5,564 nt of DNA from Bacteroidota bacterium (GTDB taxonomy: Bacteria; Bacteroidota; Bacteroidia; Bacteroidales; UBA932), in the NCBI GenBank assembly GCA_017860395.1, contig JAGDMC010000109.1, positions 1-5,564 on the forward strand, read 5' to 3'. The position numbers and the translations under genes were made by a program. Position 1 is the stretch's first letter; each line of letters starts with the position of its first letter. Under the pieces are notes generated by a model that had not been told where the DNA came from, did no database searches, and saw only the letters and a program-made list of their open reading frames with translations. This document shows, in pieces, positions 1-5,564 of this stretch.

Positions 1-716
1 ACCTTCTCGATACTTGACCCGCCTGAAAGTTCTGATGATATTTCCGGGTTGCCTTTGTAGCGGATGGAGGTTCCGCCCGAAGCATCAACTATAAGTTTTT
101 CGCTCACGTTTACCTCTGCAGATGCTCCGCCCGACATATCGGCACGGCATTTCTTGGACAAAAGCGAGAAATGTTTGTGAACACTGCCACCTGAAGAGCT
201 GATATTCAGGTATTCTGCAACACCCTCTAAATCGGACTCCGACCCGCCGGACATATCCAGCTCAAGCGATTTTAGCAGCACCTTGCCTGTGACATTACCG
301 CCACCGCTGAGCGAAATCCTGAGTTCGTCCGCTGTCCATCCGTTATTCAGATTTATATGTCCTCCGCCACTGGAAGATAATTTTTTAAGAAAGTTGCAGG
401 AAAGATGAATCTTAACATTGGGATCTCCCGCAAAATTAATTCCGTCTTCCGGGTGAATTTTAAGAGTATTGTCTACAACCTCAACAACAATGTAGCTGTG
501 GATGTTTTCGTATGTCTCAATAGTGAGTTCCTTTAAAGAGTCCTGAGTAAGAATCAGCTCGAAACCGCTTGATACAGATACATTTTCAAAAGAAGTTGTC
601 TTAATTTTTTTGGCTATGTATTGTCCCGAAGGGTCAACTGAAACAAAACCAAAATAAGAACAGGAAGACAACGCAAAAGCGAATAAAGCAGCAAAAAGAA
701 AGATGTGTTTTTTCAT
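1..716 (-). CDS. Head-GIN domain (DUF2807-type) lipoprotein, C-terminus cut by window edge
   Basis: The reading frame opens at the ATG at 716-714 and stays open to the left edge, giving 238 codons without a stop. Residues 1-19 form a lipoprotein signal: a basic start, a hydrophobic core, and the lipobox LSSC with Cys19 as the lipidated residue. Residues about 40-110 are a beta-rich start typical of head-GIN proteins (FENVSVSSGFELILTQ). After that come seven Ser-Gly-Gly turns at residues 116, 137, 156, 175, 195, 213 and 231, spaced 18-21 residues apart. This is the rung pattern of the right-handed beta-helix in the DUF2807 / head-GIN family. The family is common in Bacteroidota and its role is poorly known; an adhesin-like or surface role is only a database label. 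The last visible turn matches the usual end of the domain, so probably few residues are missing. The gene is divergent from the next one. Family assignment is firm; function is unknown. Confidence 0.9.
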   Translation of the reverse strand, partial: MKKHIFLFAALFAFALSSCSYFGFVSVDPSGQYIAKKIKTTSFENVSVSSGFELILTQDSLKELTIETYENIHSYIVVEVVDNTLKIHPEDGINFAGDPNVKIHLSCNFLKKLSSSGGGHINLNNGWTADELRISLSGGGNVTGKVLLKSLELDMSGGSESDLEGVAEYLNISSSGGSVHKHFSLLSKKCRADMSGGASAEVNVSEKLIVDASGGTSIRYKGNPEISSELSGGSSIEK

Positions 717-780
717 AGAAGTATTCTGATATTAGTTTAAGTGTCGGGTATATTATTTATTAGACGGAGAACTGTGGGTA

Positions 781-807
781 AAAGTTGCAAACTTTCCATC
801 AAAGTTT
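781..807. promoter_or_regulatory. Overlapping inverted repeats AAAGTT/AACTTT/AAAGTT, possible operator
   Basis: In the 169-bp spacer between two divergent genes, the hexamer AAAGTT occurs at 781-786, its complement AACTTT at 790-795, and AAAGTT again at 801-806. The middle copy can pair with either flank, with a 3-nt gap on one side and a 5-nt gap on the other. The position just upstream of the candidate promoter for the 886 gene would suit an operator or a mutually exclusive stem-loop. The arms are short and AT-rich, so chance is a real alternative. The rest of the spacer shows nothing else clear. Confidence 0.2.
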
Positions 808-817
808 GAAAAAAACA

Positions 818-851
818 TTGGATTACTGCAACATTTCCTGCTGTAAATTCG
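818..851 (+). promoter_or_regulatory. Candidate Bacteroidota-type promoter for the 886 gene
   Basis: A TTG at 818-820 is followed after 23 nt by TAAATTCG at 844-851. That is one base away from the TAnnTTTG -7 box of the phylum and at the upper end of the usual spacing. Transcription would start near 857, leaving a short A-rich leader of about 29 nt before the ATG. That leader has no Shine-Dalgarno sequence, as is normal in this phylum. The match is by eye only. Confidence 0.3.
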
Positions 852-885
852 TCAAATAGAGAACAAAACAAAATATCATCAAATT

Positions 886-1737
886 ATGAAAAGGCTGATT
901 GTATTATTATTTATCCAGATTATCGTTGTTTCCTCGTTTGGGCAATCCTCAACAACACGTCCGAAAACAAAAATAATGACCCTGGGCGTTTTCCATTTCG
1001 CATATCACAACCTCGACAGGGTAAAGACAGCCGAAAAAGATCAGATATCCGTACTGGACGAGCCATATCAGTCGCAGATTGCAGCAATTGCAAAAGCAAT
1101 AGAAGAGTTCCGTCCTACAATAATTGCAATAGAACTTGACCCGTCAAAACAACGTTCCGTTGATTCTCTTTACTCTCTTTATAAACTTGGAAAACTGACC
1201 CCGGCAAAAGATGAAATCTATCAGCTTGCATACCGGATTGGCAAAAACCTTGATTTGCCGAAAATTTATTGTGTCAATGACTGGGGACGGCCATATGACA
1301 ATATTCAGGCAATGTTTAAAGACAGCATCCGCCTGGAGAGGTTTGGACATTTCATAGACTCACTCAATAAAATTGAAGGGAAAGAGCTATTGAGCAAAAA
1401 AGTTTCAAATGTTGTCGATCAGCTTGTTGAATTGAACAACCCGCTCAATATAAAAGAGGGCCTTGGGTCGTATTTGACCGACGGGTTTCTTTACGAAGAG
1501 AATCCGGGCGATTTTACAGGCGTTGACTTCGAAACCGGCCGCTGGTTTAACCGTAATCTGAGAATTATCCGCAATATCCAAAGAATCCCACGTACCGCCG
1601 GCGATAGGATATTAGTGATATTTGGCGCAGGACACATGAATCTGCTGAATCCTCTTCTGGACATCTCCAAAGAGTTCGAACTTGTATCGCCGCTGCCCTA
1701 TCTGGAAAAGGCATCTGCTTTACAAAACAATAAATAA
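886..1737 (+). CDS. Exported TraB/Tiki-like (DUF5694-type) protein
   Basis: This 283-residue protein starts at an ATG with an A-rich leader. Residues 1-19 are a signal peptide: Lys-Arg, then a long hydrophobic run, then SSFG, with Gln20 as the likely first mature residue, a common pattern in Bacteroidota. The mature protein opens with a strand ending in the motif GVFH (Gly34 to His37). A second strand carries Glu83 in AIELDPSKQR, a helix carries ExxxQLAYR (Glu110 to Arg117), and a C-terminal strand ends in GAGH (Gly247 to His250). Two GxxH motifs plus a conserved Glu are the hallmark of the TraB/PrgY/GumN/Tiki fold, some of whose members are metal-dependent proteases. The overall pattern fits DUF5694, as far as I recall that family. 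Protease or hydrolase activity outside the cytoplasm is therefore inferred, not shown. The gene stands alone, with 169 bp upstream and 184 bp downstream. Fold assignment is fairly sure; substrate is unknown. Confidence 0.72.
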   Translation: MKRLIVLLFIQIIVVSSFGQSSTTRPKTKIMTLGVFHFAYHNLDRVKTAEKDQISVLDEPYQSQIAAIAKAIEEFRPTIIAIELDPSKQRSVDSLYSLYKLGKLTPAKDEIYQLAYRIGKNLDLPKIYCVNDWGRPYDNIQAMFKDSIRLERFGHFIDSLNKIEGKELLSKKVSNVVDQLVELNNPLNIKEGLGSYLTDGFLYEENPGDFTGVDFETGRWFNRNLRIIRNIQRIPRTAGDRILVIFGAGHMNLLNPLLDISKEFELVSPLPYLEKASALQNNK

Positions 1738-1803
1738 ATGCGTTTCGTTTAAAATGCCAAATTTTCGCGATGCTGCAGTAGTTATCTATTAATCAGATTC
1801 ATT

Positions 1804-1840
1804 CCGTTTTTTAACTGGTTTTTATTTTTTTATTTCTTTA
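1804..1840 (+). terminator. Weak terminator candidate after the TraB-like gene
   Basis: CCGTT at 1804-1808 can pair with AACTGG at 1813-1818 if one C is bulged and one G-U pair is allowed. A strongly T-rich stretch follows at 1819-1840. The stem is poor, so termination here is only possible. The rest of the 184-bp spacer (1738-1921) is AT-rich, with long T tracts and no reading frame of note. Confidence 0.18.
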
Positions 1841-1867
1841 TTATCCCTTACTCTATATAGTTTTTCT

Positions 1868-1899
1868 TTGATTTTTTATCAGAATTTTTATTAATTTTA
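1868..1899 (+). promoter_or_regulatory. Candidate Bacteroidota-type promoter for the Cys-rich gene
   Basis: TTG at 1868-1870 (part of CTTTG) is followed after 21 nt by TAATTTTA at 1892-1899, one base off TAnnTTTG. The spacing falls inside the usual 17-23 nt range. A transcript from here would begin near 1905, about 17 nt before the GTG start at 1922. This supports that unusual start and a separate transcription unit. The surroundings are very AT-rich, so chance matches are likely and the call is tentative. Confidence 0.35.
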
Positions 1900-1921
1900 C
1901 CAAAGTTCAAAATTATTTATT

Positions 1922-2365
1922 GTGGGAGCGAAGGGAACCATATTATCAATTATAGTTCTTGTATTTTACCTAACCTCAAATTTGGGCATAGGAAGGTATT
2001 CCTGTCATTGTAACCATGCTTCCGAAATTTCATTTATTGGCATTAGTTCCGAGTGTACATGTACCCAAGATGTAGAAAAAGAAGACCATAACCACCATTG
2101 TCCCCATTGTGGCAAAAAACTCGTTGAAAAAATTATTAAAAGAACCGACTGTTGTTCGCTGAAATATTTCTTCCTGGATGCAGATCAAGACTCTTTCAAT
2201 AATTCTCATAAATTTTTAGCGGCTCACTCTCCGTGGTTTAAGCCCACAGAATCAACAGATTCATTTACGCAATCGGTAATTCCACCCAGAATAAAAACAT
2301 TTCAGGCACTATTCCATCAAGCCGGCCTGTCTCTTTTTATTAAATACCTCCAGCTGATATTGTGA
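1922..2365 (+). CDS. Small Cys/His-rich exported protein, HYC_CC_PP-like
   Basis: This 147-residue protein must start at a non-ATG codon: the frame has no internal Met, and an in-frame TAA lies upstream at 1892-1894. GTG at 1922 is the best choice because it keeps the hydrophobic segment (about residues 6-23), which is a signal peptide or membrane anchor. Eight cysteines follow in pairs: CHC (28-30), CTC (45-47), CPHC (60-63) and CC (77-78). They sit among several histidines (29, 32, 56, 58, 59, 62), which suggests metal binding. After the CC come an aromatic stretch and an acidic patch (DADQD), then a PP pair at 121-122 and a hydrophobic C-terminus. This order recalls the small Bacteroidota HYC_CC_PP family, often seen near metal-related TonB receptors, but the match is from memory and this copy is divergent. 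The CPHCGK stretch also looks like half a zinc ribbon. Metal handling is an inference. A stem-loop follows the stop codon. Confidence 0.6.
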   Translation: MGAKGTILSIIVLVFYLTSNLGIGRYSCHCNHASEISFIGISSECTCTQDVEKEDHNHHCPHCGKKLVEKIIKRTDCCSLKYFFLDADQDSFNNSHKFLAAHSPWFKPTESTDSFTQSVIPPRIKTFQALFHQAGLSLFIKYLQLIL

Positions 2366-2377
2366 AATAGCAGATAC

Positions 2378-2406
2378 GATGAGTTCGCTCGTCATTCTGT
2401 GTTTTT
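2378..2406 (+). terminator. Stem-loop with TTCG loop after the Cys-rich gene, possible terminator
   Basis: GATGAG (2378-2383) pairs with CTCGTC (2388-2393), with one G-U pair, around a TTCG loop. It begins 13 nt after the stop codon. A T-rich stretch follows but is broken (ATTCTGTG, then five T at 2402-2406), so it is not a textbook intrinsic terminator. Attenuation of readthrough into the peptidase gene, or 3'-end protection of the mRNA, are alternatives. Confidence 0.35.
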
Positions 2407-2413
2407 GTATTTA

Positions 2414-2449
2414 TCGTAAATAATAATTTACGAGCATATAGTAATATGC
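2414..2449. repeat. Two abutting perfect palindromes ahead of the peptidase gene
   Basis: TCGTAAAT (2414-2421) and ATTTACGA (2426-2433) form perfect 8-bp arms around AATA. Directly next to it, with no base between, GCATAT (2434-2439) and ATATGC (2444-2449) form perfect 6-bp arms around AGTA. Both have 4-nt gaps and together fill the 36 bp that end 26 nt before the ATG of the peptidase gene. They could be an operator for dimeric regulators or paired hairpins in the leader mRNA. A poor -7-like sequence (TAATTTAC, 2424-2431) overlaps the first one. Function is not shown. Confidence 0.45.
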
Positions 2450-2451
2450 AT

Positions 2452-2460
2452 TAACCCTAA
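2452..2460 (+). repeat. Leader nonamer TAACCCTAA, copy 1
   Basis: This nonamer ends 15 nt before the ATG of the peptidase gene. An identical copy ends 15 nt before the ATG of the TonB receptor gene (4645-4653). The bases between the nonamer and each ATG are not conserved. It may be a shared translation or regulatory element, or coincidence. Confidence 0.35.
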
Positions 2461-2475
2461 ACAATTATTTAATTT

Positions 2476-4647
2476 ATGAAAAACTTATTTAAATCTTTAA
2501 TTATATTCTCCTTACTGATTCTTCAGTTGAACGGAGCAATTGCTGCTCCTGCAAAAAGAGCTGTGGCGATAGTGGTAGACAAGGCTACTTACGAAAATTG
2601 TCGTAAGGCAGTTGAGCTATATTCACAGTCAATTTCGGCAGAGGGACTTAACGCTATTGTAATCGTAGATAAATGGGGAGTTCCGGATTCAATTAAGGCA
2701 CACCTTCTGAGTTTATATAAAACACAAAATCTTGAAGGAACCGTGCTTATTGGCGATATTCCTGTTCCAATGATACGGGATGCTCACCACCTGGCAACAG
2801 CATTCAAAATGAATCCATCGAGACCATGGCAGGAATCCTCAATCCCTTCCGACAGATTCTACGACGATTTCGATCTCAGGTTCAACTACCTTAAGAGAGA
2901 TACTCTTCAACCGCTGTATTACTACTACTCTCTGGCAGGAGACGGTCCCCAGGAAATCGAGTGCGATATATACAGCGCAAGGATAAAAGCTCCGGCAACT
3001 CCCGGGAAGACAAAGTATCAGCTAATTTCGGAATATCTGCAAAAGGTTGTTAAAGAAAAGGCAAACAGGCATAAAATGAGCCAGATAAGCTACTATGCAG
3101 GTCATGGTTACAACTCAGACTGTATGGTTGCACGAATAGACGAAAAGTATTCACTAATGGAGCAATTCCGGTTTCTTGGAGAATCGCAGAGATCTATCAA
3201 CTACATTGACTATACATACGACGATAATGTAAAGCACAGACTGCTTTCCGAATTGTCCCGCACAGATCTTGATCTTGCCATACTTCACCATCACGGTTCT
3301 GAGGACGGACAAATGATGAATGGCTCACCAATTTCACCAAGTACAGATGTATGGCTTTCGCAGGCAAGAAAGTTTTTCAGAGGAAAGATTCGTAACTCTT
3401 CCGATACAACGGCTGCCAAGCAATATTATATTGACAACTACAATGTTCCGAAATCATGGGTTAGCGATGCCTTTAATCCGGAATTGACAAAAAGCGACAG
3501 CCTTGCCGATTTGGAATTGGATATAAACATTCCAGACCTGTACGATTACAAGTCCAACGCAAAAATCATTCTTTTCGACGCTTGTTTCAACGGGTCATTT
3601 CATTTGGACGATTACATCAGCGGTCACTACATTTTTAACTCCGGATCAACTATCATTGTTAAGGCAAATTCAGTAAATACACTTCAGGATACCTGGACTA
3701 ACCAGCTTCTTGGTCTTTTGGATCTGGGAGTTTCCGTGGGTAACTGGGCAAAAGGCCAGCAGACTCTCGAGTCCCACCTGATTGGTGACCCTACATATAT
3801 GTTCATAAACAGTTCTAACGACAAACTGGACCTTAACCAGGCAGTAACTCTCAATAAAGGAGATATTAAGTTCTGGCGCAAACAAATGGCGAATTCAAAT
3901 CCTGAGATAAAATCTCTGGCAATGAAAATGCTCTCTTCAAATAATGCTATAACCACAGACGAACTGCTAACAATCCAGAAAGAGGAGATTAGGCCAACAG
4001 TAAGGCTTCAGGCTTTTAATCTGTTAAAGAACTATTCCGACAAGAATTTCATCAGTTCTATTAAGCTTGGACTTTATGATAACTACGAACTGATTAGAAG
4101 ACTCAGTTCATTGTACGCTGCCAAAAACGGATCTCCGGAACTCATAGACGACGTCTTTACGCTGAGGTTCCAGCCGGGAGTAAGCAAGCGTGTTGAGTTC
4201 CAGCTGAAAGGTGCAACGGAAATCTACAGCAGAGATTTAGCAATTGCAGCATATGAAAAAGCGCTCAATGGCAAGGACGGCAAATGGTACGAAAGGTGCA
4301 AAAATCAAATCAGCTCTTTAAAATATAATCTGGACAATGGTGAGAAGGAATATGCTGCCTTGCTTGACCCTAAGACCCCGGTAAAGGCAAAAAGGTTCAC
4401 AATCTCGGCTCTGAGAAATAGTTGCGAGGCAACTCATCTGGATATATTGTTTAAGTTTTTCGCCGAATCGGACAACGTTGAACTAAAGAGCCAACTGGCC
4501 GAAGCATTCGGGTGGTATCGTTATTCATACAAAAAGAATGAAATCATTCGTTTTTGCAAAGACCAGATTAATGTGCAAACCGATGACGTTCTTAAAAAAG
4601 AACTCGTCAAGACTATCAACAGACTGGAATTACCTAAATTAAAATAA
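2476..4647 (+). CDS. Exported gingipain-like (C25-type, caspase-fold) cysteine peptidase with C-terminal helical repeats
   Basis: The 723-residue product begins with a signal peptide (Lys-rich start, hydrophobic core at about 7-20, likely cleavage near Ala23-Ala24). The N-terminal half has C25 landmarks in order: EGTVLIGDIPVP (87-98), PSDRFYDDFD (124-133), a strand plus HHHGSEDGQ (271-279), a strand plus the Cys370 motif FDACFNGSF, and a closing LIGDPTYMF (435-443). By family knowledge, the His before Gly (His273) and Cys370 would be the catalytic pair; a GHG at 209-211 is a second, less likely His site. About 97 residues separate His273 from Cys370, much more than in gingipains, which indicates an insertion at roughly 285-355. 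Residues about 460-723 are helical and resemble HEAT repeats. No type IX secretion C-terminal domain and no PorU-like length is seen, so it may stay in the periplasm. The TonB receptor starts 21 bp after the stop, suggesting one operon. Peptidase family is well supported; specificity and substrate are unknown. Confidence 0.85.
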   Translation: MKNLFKSLIIFSLLILQLNGAIAAPAKRAVAIVVDKATYENCRKAVELYSQSISAEGLNAIVIVDKWGVPDSIKAHLLSLYKTQNLEGTVLIGDIPVPMIRDAHHLATAFKMNPSRPWQESSIPSDRFYDDFDLRFNYLKRDTLQPLYYYYSLAGDGPQEIECDIYSARIKAPATPGKTKYQLISEYLQKVVKEKANRHKMSQISYYAGHGYNSDCMVARIDEKYSLMEQFRFLGESQRSINYIDYTYDDNVKHRLLSELSRTDLDLAILHHHGSEDGQMMNGSPISPSTDVWLSQARKFFRGKIRNSSDTTAAKQYYIDNYNVPKSWVSDAFNPELTKSDSLADLELDINIPDLYDYKSNAKIILFDACFNGSFHLDDYISGHYIFNSGSTIIVKANSVNTLQDTWTNQLLGLLDLGVSVGNWAKGQQTLESHLIGDPTYMFINSSNDKLDLNQAVTLNKGDIKFWRKQMANSNPEIKSLAMKMLSSNNAITTDELLTIQKEEIRPTVRLQAFNLLKNYSDKNFISSIKLGLYDNYELIRRLSSLYAAKNGSPELIDDVFTLRFQPGVSKRVEFQLKGATEIYSRDLAIAAYEKALNGKDGKWYERCKNQISSLKYNLDNGEKEYAALLDPKTPVKAKRFTISALRNSCEATHLDILFKFFAESDNVELKSQLAEAFGWYRYSYKKNEIIRFCKDQINVQTDDVLKKELVKTINRLELPKLK

Positions 4648-4653
4648 CCCTAA
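4645..4653 (+). repeat. Leader nonamer TAACCCTAA, copy 2
   Basis: This copy includes the TAA stop codon of the peptidase gene and ends 15 nt before the receptor ATG, the same distance as copy 1 at 2452-2460. There is no Shine-Dalgarno sequence in the 21-bp gap, and no terminator or promoter fits there, which supports co-transcription of the two genes. Confidence 0.35.
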
Positions 4654-4668
4654 TTTATAATTACAACT

Positions 4669-5564
4669 ATGAAGAAACCCAAAATTCAATCAGCTTTTGC
4701 GTTGTTTCTCCTTATTTGCCTGAGTTTGCAGTTAAGTGCACAATCTGCAGTTAACAATTACGCAGCATTAAGGGGAGTCGTGACTGAGAAAGGATCTCAT
4801 TCACAAGCGGTAGAATTTGCCACAGTGCAGATTTTACCTCAAGGCGCTCTTACTACTACAAATTCAAATGGTGAATTTTCATTTGAAAGACTGTCTCCCG
4901 GAAAGGTGAATGTAAGAATTCAATTCCTCGGGATGGAGGCCATTGACACCACTCTTATTCTGGTAGCAGGAAAAGCTTCTCAGGAACATTTTTATATGAA
5001 TTACAGTTCATTCCGGCTTAACGAAGTATCAGTTGTTGCTCAGGAGAGCAAAGCCGGACAAGCAACTGCATCAAATATCTCAAGGCAGGCAATGGACCAC
5101 CTTCAGGTTACTTCGGTTTCTGATCTGCTTCAGCTTATGCCCGGGGGACAGATTGCCAATCCCGACCTGAGTGTTGCAAAATCTTTTAATATCCGTAATA
5201 TTTCCGGTTCTGTCGGAAAAGAGGGCACAGCCGGTACAGAGATGAACTCGTTAGGTACAGCAATATATATAGACGGCTCTCCTCTTTCCAACAATGCCAA
5301 CCTTCAGACTCTGAGCCCTTCAATCTCAGGCGGTGGCGCATCTGTTTCAGGAGGATCCTCACCTAACTCTGGCCTTGACCTCAGAATGTTGTCTACAGAC
5401 AATATAGAATCTGTAGAAGTAATTCGTGGTATACCATCTGTAGAGTATGGCGACCTTACATCAGGAGCTGTAATAATAAGGTCTAAGGCAGGGAAGGAAC
5501 CTCTCAACATCCGTTTCAAAACCGATCCAAGAATCTATCAGATGTCTGCCGGTAAAGGATTCAG
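4669..5564 (+). CDS. TonB-dependent outer-membrane receptor, N-terminal part (signal, CarboxypepD_reg-like, plug)
   Basis: The frame opens at the ATG at 4669 and runs to the right edge without a stop, giving 298 codons; the beta-barrel lies outside the window. Residues 1-24 are a signal peptide ending LSA, with Gln25 as the probable first mature residue. Residues about 33-111 form the carboxypeptidase-regulatory-like beta-sandwich typical of Bacteroidota receptors (LRGVVTEKG, ATVQILPQGALTTT, NGEFSFERLSPG). The plug follows: LNEVSVVAQ (117-124), SVSDLLQLMPGGQI (149-162), FNIRNISG (173-180), GTAIYIDGSPL (196-206), NIESVEVIRGIPSVEYGD (245-262) and SGAVIIRSKAG (265-275). Between the IDG strand and the IESVEVIRG strand sits a Gly/Ser-rich loop (about 216-234). 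The protein would import a ligand across the outer membrane using TonB energy. I do not see a clear SusC-type signature, so a glycan substrate is not implied. It is probably co-transcribed with the upstream peptidase. Confidence 0.93.
   Translation, partial: MKKPKIQSAFALFLLICLSLQLSAQSAVNNYAALRGVVTEKGSHSQAVEFATVQILPQGALTTTNSNGEFSFERLSPGKVNVRIQFLGMEAIDTTLILVAGKASQEHFYMNYSSFRLNEVSVVAQESKAGQATASNISRQAMDHLQVTSVSDLLQLMPGGQIANPDLSVAKSFNIRNISGSVGKEGTAGTEMNSLGTAIYIDGSPLSNNANLQTLSPSISGGGASVSGGSSPNSGLDLRMLSTDNIESVEVIRGIPSVEYGDLTSGAVIIRSKAGKEPLNIRFKTDPRIYQMSAGKGF

Noticed and set aside
114..369. Recurrent Gly/Ser-coding pattern taken as a DNA repeat array
   Set aside because: The periodicity is at the protein level (SGG turns every 18-21 residues) with diverged codons between them; it is the beta-helix of the head-GIN domain and not a nucleotide repeat or CRISPR.
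1144..1350. Minus-strand reading frame of 68 codons
   Set aside because: It lies wholly inside the TraB-like gene, has no leader or family features, and is best explained as a shadow of the real coding frame.
2452..2460. TAACCCTAA read as a telomere-like repeat
   Set aside because: Each site holds a single unit, not a tandem array, and the gene content is clearly bacterial. The shared position before start codons is the only point of interest.
3670..3956. Two overlapping minus-strand reading frames of 71 and 90 codons
   Set aside because: Both lie inside the well-supported peptidase gene, overlap each other, and show no recognisable domain.
2476..4647. Peptidase as PorU, the type IX secretion sortase
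   Set aside because: PorU is also C25-like but is longer with different C-terminal domains; here the C-terminus is helical and no secretion-system genes are nearby.
5304..5519. Minus-strand reading frame of 71 codons
   Set aside because: It is antisense to the receptor plug, whose motifs are clear in the plus frame. Its Pro/Glu-rich content follows from the Gly/Ser-rich loop on the other strand.
4669..5564. Receptor as a SusC glycan importer
   Set aside because: Only the N-terminal part is visible, I cannot point to a SusC-specific signature, and no SusD or glycoside hydrolase gene is in the window.

Overview
The window looks like chromosomal DNA of a member of the Bacteroidota, probably Bacteroidales. 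The pointers are a TonB-dependent receptor with an N-terminal carboxypeptidase-D-like domain, a head-GIN lipoprotein, a C25-like (gingipain-related) exported peptidase, A/T-rich translation leaders without Shine-Dalgarno sequences, and promoter candidates that fit the TTG / TAnnTTTG pattern of this phylum. Every predicted product has an N-terminal export signal or hydrophobic segment, so this is a cell-envelope region. I see no tRNA, rRNA, CRISPR array, insertion sequence or prophage gene.

Layout. Positions 1-716 (minus strand) hold a nearly complete head-GIN (DUF2807-type) lipoprotein that runs off the left edge. A 169-bp divergent spacer with small inverted repeats separates it from a plus-strand gene at 886-1737. 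That gene encodes an exported protein with the two GxxH motifs and the glutamate of the TraB/Tiki/GumN-like fold (DUF5694-like). An AT-rich spacer of 184 bp follows. Next is a small Cys/His-rich exported protein at 1922-2365, which has only a GTG start and resembles the HYC_CC_PP group. A 110-bp spacer with three stem-loops comes after it.

Positions 2476-4647 encode a 723-residue exported caspase-fold cysteine peptidase (gingipain-like) with a C-terminal helical, HEAT-like region. Only 21 bp later, at 4669, a TonB-dependent receptor begins and runs off the right edge. This copy contains the signal peptide, the carboxypeptidase-like domain and most of the plug.

Working together (inference): the peptidase and the receptor are very probably co-transcribed, and their leaders share an identical nonamer exactly 15 nt before each ATG. 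This suggests an envelope module in which a caspase-like protease works alongside an outer-membrane importer. The Cys/His-rich protein just upstream could be a metal-related accessory. The substrate cannot be read from the sequence. The head-GIN and TraB-like genes are probably separate transcription units.
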